Assembly: GCA_016188575.1 (NCBI GenBank)
Contig: JACPHN010000002.1
Span: 1-23,769, forward strand
Length of the DNA: 23,769 nucleotides
Reading direction: 5' to 3'
From: Candidatus Schekmanbacteria bacterium
GTDB taxonomy: Bacteria; CSSED10-310; JACPHN01
Positions 17,865 to 23,769 of this stretch are shown here, piece after piece. The stretch's first letter is position 1. Each line of letters starts with the position of its first letter. Made by a program: the position numbers and the translations under genes. Under the pieces are notes generated by a model. It was not told where the DNA came from and did no database searches. It saw only the letters and a program-made list of their open reading frames with translations.

Positions 17865-18511
17865 TATCGGTGACATCCAGAGCAGTGTTCGGGGGGAGCT
17901 ACCGGACGAGCACGGCCCGGATCCGCTTCGGGGTTATAGCCGGCATTGCTCGCACTCCACGCCATGTTGGTTACCTCGGCGCGTGGTCTGAGGTTCGGCG
18001 CCGGGTTGCGATGGCAGTCGAGGCACCACGACATGCTGAGCGGATTTTCCTGTCGCACGACGCTCATCTGGTCGAGCCGGCCATGACAACTGACACACCC
18101 GACTGCCGCGGCGACGTGCACGCTGTGGTCGAAGAAGGCGTAGTCCGGTAGCATGTGGACTCTTTTCCACGGGATTGCGTCATCGGCCTTGTAGGCAGCT
18201 CGCAAGGGCGCCAACAGCGGGCTTTCTGGCAGAATCCTCTCGTGGCAGCTCATGCAGGTCTGGGCAGGAGGAACGGCGGCATAGGCCGAGATTTCCACCG
18301 TGTTGTGGCAGTACCGGCAGTCGATTCCCAGGTCGCCGGCATGCCGCCAGTGACTGAAGGCTATCGGCTGCACTGGCGAGTATCCCACGTCCGTGTACCA
18401 CGGAGAGAACCAGTACCACACGGCAAAAGTGACGGCGGCCAAGGCGCCAACCGCGCCCAGCGTCAGTGCGTGGGGGACATAGTTTGTCCAGCGGGGAAAG
18501 ATTACAGCCAC
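17864..18511 (-). CDS. actA: Alternative complex III subunit ActA (pentahaem cytochrome c)
   Basis: The 215-residue protein has one N-terminal membrane helix (about 14-37) and five haem c sites: CRYCH 65-69, CMSCH 86-90, CVSCH 139-143, CLDCH 163-167 and CSGCH 210-214, the last one residue from the C-terminus. Five haems and this end are normal for ActA. It accepts electrons from ActB in the periplasm. Start is GTG at 18511, the only start because an in-frame TGA lies just upstream; a GGAG is close by. It is the first gene of the act-cox operon and follows a 345-bp intergenic region. Confidence 0.96.
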   Translation of the reverse strand: MAVIFPRWTNYVPHALTLGAVGALAAVTFAVWYWFSPWYTDVGYSPVQPIAFSHWRHAGDLGIDCRYCHNTVEISAYAAVPPAQTCMSCHERILPESPLLAPLRAAYKADDAIPWKRVHMLPDYAFFDHSVHVAAAVGCVSCHGRLDQMSVVRQENPLSMSWCLDCHRNPAPNLRPRAEVTNMAWSASNAGYNPEADPGRARPVAPPEHCSGCHR

Positions 18512-18856
18512 TTCTCCACACCTACCTCAGCAAGGATTGGGAAGACCTGGCTCGGCGTCCAATACGCGCGACGGCATCACACCGAACCACGGTCAATACG
18601 AGAGTTTTCGGTCAAAATTGCCGGCAAGACCGCCCGCATATTAGCACATGCGTGGATCTCCATCAACCCCGCAATTGCTCCCCTGATTCGTCATGCCCGC
18701 GCGATCCCGGCGCCTGCCCGGGCGCAGCCGGAGCCCGCCACGAAGACGAACAAGATATCCGCACCGCAGCTTCCCCGGACAGGCAAGGTCCATCCTCATG
18801 TGGTATGAAAGCACCTGGTGAGAGATCCTCCAGAACCCGACGGCCAGGAGTAGAGA
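18512..18856. other. Divergent intergenic region between actA and the methyltransferase gene
   Basis: No convincing coding frame is seen. It holds the predicted act operon promoter (18638-18666, minus strand) and the methyltransferase ribosome site AGGAG at 18846-18850. No strong promoter hexamers are visible for the methyltransferase. The part from about 18540 to 18650 is somewhat AT-richer than its flanks. Confidence 0.6.
18638..18666 (-). promoter_or_regulatory. Predicted extended -10 sigma70 promoter of the act-cox operon
   Basis: On the minus strand, TTGATG (18666-18661), a 17-bp spacer and TAATAT (18643-18638) are present, and the -10 is preceded by TGC, an extended -10. The predicted start near 18630 gives a leader of about 120 nt to the actA GTG at 18511. 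No other start signal this good is seen inside the operon. Confidence 0.6.
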
Positions 18857-20590
18857 GTGCACGAGCCGGACGAAGCTGACACCTCGCCCGCCGCGAAACA
18901 GAAAGTACTCGGGACGTTCTACACGGACGACGCCGTTGTGCAGTTCCTGGTTTCTTGGGCATTGCGCCGTCCGCATCGCTCGATCCTCGACCCATCTTGC
19001 GGCGATGGCCGCTTCCTGCTGGCAGCCGCCAGATTGGGCGCAAAATCCATCGTGGGTTGTGATGTGGATCCGGTAGCCATCGATGCCACCCGGGTGCGCC
19101 TCGCCAACGTCTCATGCCCTCAGCGGATTATCCGATCAGATTTTTTCGCCTTGGAGCCCGACGCCATCAGTGAAGTGGACGCAGTCGTAGGAAACCCACC
19201 ATTCATCCGCTACCAGCTCTTCTGCGGTGAATCGCGCCGCCGGGCGTTGGAGTCGGCTCTGCGGTTGGGTGTTCGGCTGACCGGTCTGACTTCTTCGTGG
19301 GCGCCGTTCGTGTTGCACGCGGTCCAGTGCCTTCGGCCCGGCGGCGATTTGGCGATGGTTGTGCCCGCCGAGATCGTGCAAACGCAGTATGGCCGCCCGA
19401 CGCTGCGCGCTCTGTCCGAGCGATTTGGCTCGGTCACGCTGCTGGCGTTCGAGCAGAACCTGTTCGTCGAGGCTCAGGAGGAGACCTTCCTTCTGCTTGC
19501 GTCCGATTATGGGGGATCGGCTTGTGGCGCACGTCTCATTCCCTTGCATGACCGATCCGAGCTCCTCCATGTCGTGGATGAAGCTCGCGACGGGAATGGA
19601 ACAGAGGGCATCTTCCTCGGCGCGGACCCTGACGTGCGATTCGTCGAGGCGTTTCTTTCTCCACAAGAGCGCCGGGCCTGGCACCGAGTGAAGGAGTTTG
19701 CGGCGGTCCGCGAGCTGTCGTCCTTCGGTACTCTGACGAACGGCTACGTCTCGGGGGCCAATCAGTTCTTCCACCGGACGGCGGCGCAAGCCGAGCAGGC
19801 AGGGCTTCCGATCTCGTGGCTACGGCCTACGGCGAGAAGCAGCAAGTCCTTCGGCGGCCTTTTCTTCAAGATGAAGGACATTGAGGCTCTTGAGGACTCG
19901 GGTTACGCCCATCACCTGGTGGTCCCACAGCATGACCTGTTCGGCGCCGACCCTCAAGCGCTGGAGCGGTTTGTCGACGAAGGGCGCAAACAGCGGATTC
20001 GAGAGCGCTTCAAGTGCCGAGCTCGCGACCCGTGGTGGAAGGTTCCGGGCCTGGCCAGGGCGGATGTGCTCTTGGCTTACATGGCGGGCAGATATCCGCG
20101 AGCCGTCGTCAACTCCGCCGAGGCGCTGTACACGAATACCATTCATGGACTGCGCCTACGCCAGGGTGTCCTCCCTGAGCTAATGGTACTTTCTTTCCAC
20201 AGCAGCTTGACTCTGTTGAGTTTGGAGGTTGACGGACGCAGCTACGGGGGGGGAATCCTGAAGCTTGAGCCAACGGAGATGCTACGTGTCAGGCTGGCCT
20301 GGCCGGAGGCTTTGACAGCGGAGCTTCAAGCCACACTGTGTGAAGTGGACAGGCTCTTGCGAGGGGGCCAGTACAACAACGCCGTCGAGTTGGTTGATGC
20401 CGTGCTGCTGGAAAGGCACCTCGGAGTGCCGCTAGCGACCATCGGGCAGCTGCGATCTGGCCGAGAGCGGCTACTGGAACGCCGTATCAGGCGAGTGAGA
20501 GGAAAGAACCGCGGTAGAAAGCGATCTCCAAATCCGGACCTACTCGGATGTACTGACTTTGGATTTGCTCGTATACCGCGTGATCTATAA
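18857..20590 (+). CDS. N6-adenine DNA methyltransferase (orphan, gamma-type motif order)
   Basis: The 577-residue protein starts with GTG at 18857, with AGGAG 6 nt upstream. Motifs are LGTFYT (18-23), SAM-binding motif I DPSCGDG (45-51), CDVDP (68-72) and catalytic NPPF (113-116). Motif I precedes NPPF with the target-recognition part C-terminal, which is the gamma class. It should transfer a methyl group from S-adenosylmethionine to adenine N6 in a specific DNA site. No nuclease motif is visible in its C-terminal 400 residues, so it is not clearly a type IIG fusion. No intact restriction gene lies beside it. The basic tail RRIRRVRGKNRGRKR may bind DNA. It is the only plus-strand gene in the right half and looks inserted among oxidase genes. 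Confidence 0.92.
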   Translation: MHEPDEADTSPAAKQKVLGTFYTDDAVVQFLVSWALRRPHRSILDPSCGDGRFLLAAARLGAKSIVGCDVDPVAIDATRVRLANVSCPQRIIRSDFFALEPDAISEVDAVVGNPPFIRYQLFCGESRRRALESALRLGVRLTGLTSSWAPFVLHAVQCLRPGGDLAMVVPAEIVQTQYGRPTLRALSERFGSVTLLAFEQNLFVEAQEETFLLLASDYGGSACGARLIPLHDRSELLHVVDEARDGNGTEGIFLGADPDVRFVEAFLSPQERRAWHRVKEFAAVRELSSFGTLTNGYVSGANQFFHRTAAQAEQAGLPISWLRPTARSSKSFGGLFFKMKDIEALEDSGYAHHLVVPQHDLFGADPQALERFVDEGRKQRIRERFKCRARDPWWKVPGLARADVLLAYMAGRYPRAVVNSAEALYTNTIHGLRLRQGVLPELMVLSFHSSLTLLSLEVDGRSYGGGILKLEPTEMLRVRLAWPEALTAELQATLCEVDRLLRGGQYNNAVELVDAVLLERHLGVPLATIGQLRSGRERLLERRIRRVRGKNRGRKRSPNPDLLGCTDFGFARIPRDL

Positions 20591-20635
20591 TAGCGGGAAT
20601 GCCTCCAGATCTATTCGTCCGTCTTTCAAATGCCG

Positions 20636-20762
20636 CTACAGTCGAGCTAGCAGATTTCGAAGGGCCTTGAGATGAATATTCTTCATGCGGGGCACGAATG
20701 CCCTCTCGCAGAAGACGGGCACGATCGCGCGCTTGATGTGCTCAACGTGGGCTTCCCGGCGG
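20636..20762 (-). pseudogene. Possible 3' remnant of an unidentified gene
   Basis: Just past the stop of the SCO-like gene, another minus-strand frame reads HVEHIKRAIVPVFCERAFVP and RMKNIHLKALRNLLARL, then TAG. Codon choice and amino-acid mix look like a genuine C-terminus, unlike the Arg/Ser-rich shadow frames. The frame continues into the SCO-like gene but does not look real there. It could be the tail of a gene truncated at about 20760, perhaps a partner of the methyltransferase, with which it would be convergent. I do not recognise the family, and a chance frame is possible. Confidence 0.3.
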
Positions 20763-21416
20763 TCACCCGCGCGTTTGCTTCCGTCCGCCGCGACCGCTCG
20801 CCACGTGTCGCGAGCGGTGAAAGGCCTCGTCGACTCCGAGCTCGTCGCTCGCGTAGCGGCCGCGCACGAGCCCGTCGCGGTCAATCAACACGAGCCCCGC
20901 GAGCTGCTCGGCAAGGAGCAAGGCGTCCCCGGTACCCGCCGGGTCAGGTGGCAAGGCAAAGAGACCGCGCACCAGGGCCTCGACGCGGGGCGCTGGCCCC
21001 GTCAACCAGGTCCAGCGCTCGGGATCCGCGGCGATGGCATCGCGAGCCCGACGAAGCGCGGCGGGGTTGTCGCTCTCGGGCGTGGCGGTGATCGCCAGCA
21101 CGCAAATGTCCGCGCCATGGTGCTGATACCCCCGCTGGAGCTTGACGAGCGCATCGCGCACGCGCCCGCACGCTCCGGGACATGCCGTCGAGACGACTGC
21201 CGCGATGTAGACGCGACCATTCAGGTCGCTCGTGCGGAAGGGCTCGCCGCTGGCGGCGCTGAGCGTGAAATCGGGAACCCCGTGGAGCACAGGAGGCGGC
21301 GCGGGCTCGTAACGGGTCAGCGGTCTGACGAGGTGGACTCCGGCGATCCCGATGAGCAAGCCCCAGAAATACGGGTTTCGTAGCAGACGCCTGGGCTCCA
21401 TGCGCGGCTCACGCAC
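20763..21416 (-). CDS. SCO1/SenC-like thioredoxin-fold protein, copper His missing
   Basis: The protein is 217 residues from GTG 21416, or 212 from ATG 21401; neither start has a strong Shine-Dalgarno. One N-terminal membrane anchor (about 16-32) precedes a thioredoxin fold with PDFTLSAASGEPFRTSDLNG and the CxxxC motif TACPGACGRV. The expected copper-binding His just before the LVLIDRDG strand is absent: the sequence there is LLLAEQLAGLVLIDRDG. It may act as a thiol-disulfide reductase for an oxidase copper site and not as a copper carrier; this is inference. It starts 4 bp (or 19 bp) after ctaB. Its C-terminal 20 residues are basic and unlike family members. Confidence 0.85.
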   Translation of the reverse strand: MREPRMEPRRLLRNPYFWGLLIGIAGVHLVRPLTRYEPAPPPVLHGVPDFTLSAASGEPFRTSDLNGRVYIAAVVSTACPGACGRVRDALVKLQRGYQHHGADICVLAITATPESDNPAALRRARDAIAADPERWTWLTGPAPRVEALVRGLFALPPDPAGTGDALLLAEQLAGLVLIDRDGLVRGRYASDELGVDEAFHRSRHVASGRGGRKQTRG

Positions 21417-21420
21417 TCGG

Positions 21421-22359
21421 TCAGGGGAGGGACACGTCGATCAGCAGCGCCACGGAGAGTGCCGGAAGGTAGATGAGCGAGGCGTGAAAAAGCCGCTTCG
21501 CCCAGCCCGTGGCGCCGAGTCGCTCGAATGCGGTCGCGGCTGCCGCTGCGAAGCCGACGCCCAGCACCGTCGCGGCCGTCGCGTAAAACCACCCGGCGAC
21601 GCCGAGCGGCACCATGATCAGGCTGACAGGAACCAGGAGCCCGGCATAGAGGATCGCGTGTCTGATCGCCGCGTGAATGCCGCGCTCGACCGGGTAGCAG
21701 CGGATGCCGGCCCGGCCGTAGTCGGCCCGACAGTAGATCGCGATCGCCATGAAGTGCGGAACTTGCCACAGCAGCATGATTGCGAAGAGCACGAGGCCCG
21801 GTCCGCCGAGAGCGCCGGACGCCGCCGTCCAGCCGATCAGCGGCGGCATCGCGCCCGGGACCGTACCGACGTGCAGCGCGTACGGCGTCCGCCGTTTGAG
21901 GGGAGTGTAGAGAAAGGCGTAGAAGGTGATTGCAACGGCACCGAGAAGCGCTGTCAGCGGGTTTACGGCGAGCGCCAGGACGGTTACGGAGCCGAGCGCA
22001 AGCGCGGCGCCGAATGCCAGCGCGAAGCGCGGCGGTACTCGCCCCGCGGGCAACGGTCGATGGCGCGTGCGGAACATCAGTCTGTCGCTTTCGCGCTCGA
22101 GATACATGTTCAGCGCGCTGGCGCCGCCTGCGGCCAGAGCAGTACCCGCAAGGGTCGCGAGCGCGGTCAGCGGACCAGGTCTGTGCGGTCCGAGCGCCAT
22201 TCCCGCGGCTGCCATGAAGACGGCCAACCCGGCGATTCTCGGCTTGGCCAGGCTCAAGATATCCGCGCCGCGCAGGTTTGCGCCGCTCTCTGTAGTCAAC
22301 ACCGATGCCGCGGCTTGAGAATCTCGGCTATCGCCGATCACCTGTACTCCTGTTCTCAT
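21421..22359 (-). CDS. ctaB: Protohaem IX farnesyltransferase (haem O synthase)
   Basis: The protein is 312 residues with about eight or nine membrane helices and belongs to the UbiA family. The first Asp-rich motif is NMYLERESDRLMFRTRHRPL, matching the N-x3-E-R-x2-D-x2-M-x-RT-x2-RP pattern. The second region includes YTPLKRRTPYALHVGTVPGA and the loop WQVPHFMAIAIYCRADY. It adds a farnesyl group to haem b, giving haem O, the precursor of haem A needed by CoxA. ATG 22359 has AGGAAG at 11 nt; GTG 22341 has AGGAG at 5 nt and is an equally good start. Either overlaps the upstream Cys-rich gene. No ctaA is seen in the window. Confidence 0.95.
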   Translation of the reverse strand: MRTGVQVIGDSRDSQAAASVLTTESGANLRGADILSLAKPRIAGLAVFMAAAGMALGPHRPGPLTALATLAGTALAAGGASALNMYLERESDRLMFRTRHRPLPAGRVPPRFALAFGAALALGSVTVLALAVNPLTALLGAVAITFYAFLYTPLKRRTPYALHVGTVPGAMPPLIGWTAASGALGGPGLVLFAIMLLWQVPHFMAIAIYCRADYGRAGIRCYPVERGIHAAIRHAILYAGLLVPVSLIMVPLGVAGWFYATAATVLGVGFAAAAATAFERLGATGWAKRLFHASLIYLPALSVALLIDVSLP

Positions 22360-22843
22360 TCAGTAGCACTCTTCCTTGTTCGGCCGCGTGCGGCTCAAGA
22401 GCCACGCCGCCACCGAGAACGCGCCGGCAATGGGCCTCCACGGCTCGGTAGGCCAGGGCGCAGGTCTTCATCGCCCGCGGTGCGAAGCCGCGGGCACTGC
22501 ACCGCGCGAAGTCGAAGCGCGTGGAAAAGAAGTCGGCCGCCACGCTCCTGCAGTAATCCGTGCGATCGGCACCGGCCAGGCAGGTGGCGGTGACGCGTGG
22601 CAAGAAAGCATCGCACATCACGACCGCCGCGCCGCAATGGCGATGCCAGTGGATGGCTTCATCCACGCACGCCTCGGCGGTGAGAGTATGACTTCGCGAC
22701 GCAATCCGCGCAAGGTCATCTCGCAGCATCCTCCCCGAGGTCGTTGCGCCCCGAAAGCTCACCACGCCGAGGAGCACACCGATCGCAAGGAGGGCTCCCA
22801 CGACGATTCCCCCCGCGCTTGGGTTTTGTCGACGTTCGTTCAT
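22328..22843 (-). CDS. Cys-rich membrane-anchored protein of unknown function
   Basis: The 171-residue protein has an N-terminal hydrophobic helix (about 11-30) that would anchor it or act as a signal. The rest is probably periplasmic, with eight Cys at about 59, 70, 77, 88, 98, 114, 127 and 138, in the stretches ACVDEAIHWHRHCGAAVVMC, TATCLAGADRTDYCRSV, DFARCSARG and KTCALAYRAVEAHC. Even number and spacing suggest a disulfide-bonded helical fold. No CxxCH is present, so it is not a c-type cytochrome. It overlaps the start of ctaB by 14-32 bp and lies 25 bp after the dihydrolipoamide dehydrogenase, so all three are probably one transcript. Family not recognised. Confidence 0.75.
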   Translation of the reverse strand: MNERRQNPSAGGIVVGALLAIGVLLGVVSFRGATTSGRMLRDDLARIASRSHTLTAEACVDEAIHWHRHCGAAVVMCDAFLPRVTATCLAGADRTDYCRSVAADFFSTRFDFARCSARGFAPRAMKTCALAYRAVEAHCRRVLGGGVALEPHAAEQGRVLLNENRSTGDRR

Positions 22844-22868
22844 CGGGGCCGGGTCAACCTCGGCGCGC

Positions 22869-23769
22869 TCACGACAGGGTATGCGCTCCCCGGCCCAGGG
22901 CGACGTCCGCAGCTTCCATGAGGGCCTCGCTCATGGTCGGATGGGGGTGGATCGTAAGCGACAGGTCGTCGAGCAGGGCACCCATTTCCAGGGCGAGAGT
23001 CGCTTCGGCAATCAGCTCGCCGGCCTCACGTCCGGCGATGTGAACACCCAGGAGCCGCTGCGACTTCGCTTCGGCCACCACCTTGACGAGCCCGTCCGTG
23101 GCGTTTGTGGTCAGCGCGCGGCCCGACGCGCGGTAGGGGAAAACGCCTTCGCAAACCTCGAACCCTTGTTCGCGGGCCTGTCGAGCGGTCAGTCCGGCGG
23201 AGGCGATTTCCGGGTCAGCGTAGATCACGGCGGGGACGACGCACGCGTCGTAGGCACTCGGCAGGCCACAGATCACTTCCGCGGCCACCTTCCCTTCGCG
23301 ATAGGCCTTGTGAGCGAGCTGCACCCCGCCGGCGACGTCGCCCACGGCATAGATGCCAAGCAGGTTGGTCTCCATGCGCTCGTCGACCATTACGAAGCCG
23401 CGGGCGTCGACCCGCAGGCGCAGCGCGTCCAGCCCCAACTGCGCGGTAGCCGGCCGCCGCCCGACGCTGACCACGACCAGGTCGGCCTCGATGGTCTGCA
23501 GCGACCCATCACCGGCGCGCAACATCACCTTCGAGACCGTACCCCTTTGCATGCTTTCGGCGCGCGTCCCGGTCAGCACCGTGACCCCGAGCAACTGCAG
23601 GCTCCGGGTGAGAGCGGCCCGGATTTCGGGCTCGTGATCCGGAAGCAGCTCCGGCAGCAGCTCGACGACGGTGGTCCTGCTGCCGAGCTTGGCATAGGCG
23701 ATTCCGAGCTCGAGGCCAATGTAGCCGCCGCCGATGACGGCTACCTGAGAGCTCACACTGTTAGGTCCC
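22869..23769 (-). CDS. lpdA: Dihydrolipoamide dehydrogenase, C-terminal part (5' end outside the window)
   Basis: The frame is open to the right edge, where it reads GPNSVSSQVAVIGGGYIGLE. About 299 residues are present. They comprise the NAD-binding Rossmann fold (VIGGGYIGLELG), the second FAD contact region (IYAVGDVAGGVQLAHKA), and the dimerisation domain with the active-site His-Glu motif HPHPTMSEALMEAA. That motif fits lipoamide dehydrogenase better than glutathione or mercuric reductases. The N-terminal FAD motif and redox-active CxxxxC lie beyond the window. It reoxidises lipoyl groups of 2-oxoacid dehydrogenases or the glycine cleavage system. It lies 25 bp upstream of the Cys-rich gene. 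Confidence 0.92.
   Translation of the reverse strand, partial: GPNSVSSQVAVIGGGYIGLELGIAYAKLGSRTTVVELLPELLPDHEPEIRAALTRSLQLLGVTVLTGTRAESMQRGTVSKVMLRAGDGSLQTIEADLVVVSVGRRPATAQLGLDALRLRVDARGFVMVDERMETNLLGIYAVGDVAGGVQLAHKAYREGKVAAEVICGLPSAYDACVVPAVIYADPEIASAGLTARQAREQGFEVCEGVFPYRASGRALTTNATDGLVKVVAEAKSQRLLGVHIAGREAGELIAEATLALEMGALLDDLSLTIHPHPTMSEALMEAADVALGRGAHTLS

Noticed and set aside
20529-20567. CAAATCC/GGATTTG inverted repeat near the end of the methyltransferase gene
   Set aside because: Only 7-bp arms with a 25-nt loop inside coding sequence, and no T-run; probably chance.

Overview
The window is GC-rich bacterial DNA with short intergenic gaps, translational overlaps and no sign of introns. 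Its core is one long minus-strand respiratory operon, read from about 18.6 kb down to 5.9 kb: actA-actB-actC-actD-actE-actF, a small one-helix membrane protein, sco, coxB, coxA, coxC, coxD. It encodes a complete alternative complex III (quinol:cytochrome c/oxidase electron transfer) and the caa3-type cytochrome c oxidase it feeds. CoxA has the YSHPAVY signature of the A2 subfamily, and CoxB carries a fused cytochrome c domain. This gene content and order fit an aerobic deltaproteobacterium-like lineage (Myxococcota or Binatota in style). That placement is inference from gene content only.

Layout. At 1-89 is the 3' end of an unidentified plus-strand gene. At about 340-869 is a decayed IS110-family transposase. 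At 1099-1593 (-) is a cyclic-nucleotide-binding regulator, transcribed divergently from a Ski2-like helicase (1794-4010, +); the two predicted promoters overlap, with a perfect palindrome beside them. At 4025-5794 (-) are a HAD phosphatase and a PP2C phosphatase, behind a perfect-consensus promoter that lies just past the end of the cox operon. The respiratory operon (5912-18511, -) has a good extended -10 promoter in the 345-bp gap upstream of actA. At 18857-20590 (+) is a solitary N6-adenine DNA methyltransferase. At 20636-20762 (-) is a possible gene remnant. At 20763-23769 (-) are a second SCO-like gene, ctaB, a Cys-rich membrane-anchored protein, and the C-terminal two thirds of a dihydrolipoamide dehydrogenase that runs off the right edge.

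How the parts fit. Quinol is oxidised by ActC, possibly with ActF. Electrons pass through the ActB Fe-S clusters to the haems of ActA and ActE, and on to the cytochrome c domain and CuA of CoxB, then the binuclear centre of CoxA. The SCO proteins serve copper insertion and CtaB makes haem O. The methyltransferase gene sits in the opposite orientation between two same-strand blocks of oxidase genes, so it looks inserted. I see no tRNA, rRNA or CRISPR array, and no clear rho-independent terminator. I did not find an obviously new multi-gene system. The most unusual points are the non-canonical ATT start of the HAD gene, the His-less SCO paralogue, the Cys-rich protein upstream of ctaB, the small act-operon membrane protein, and the putative operators.
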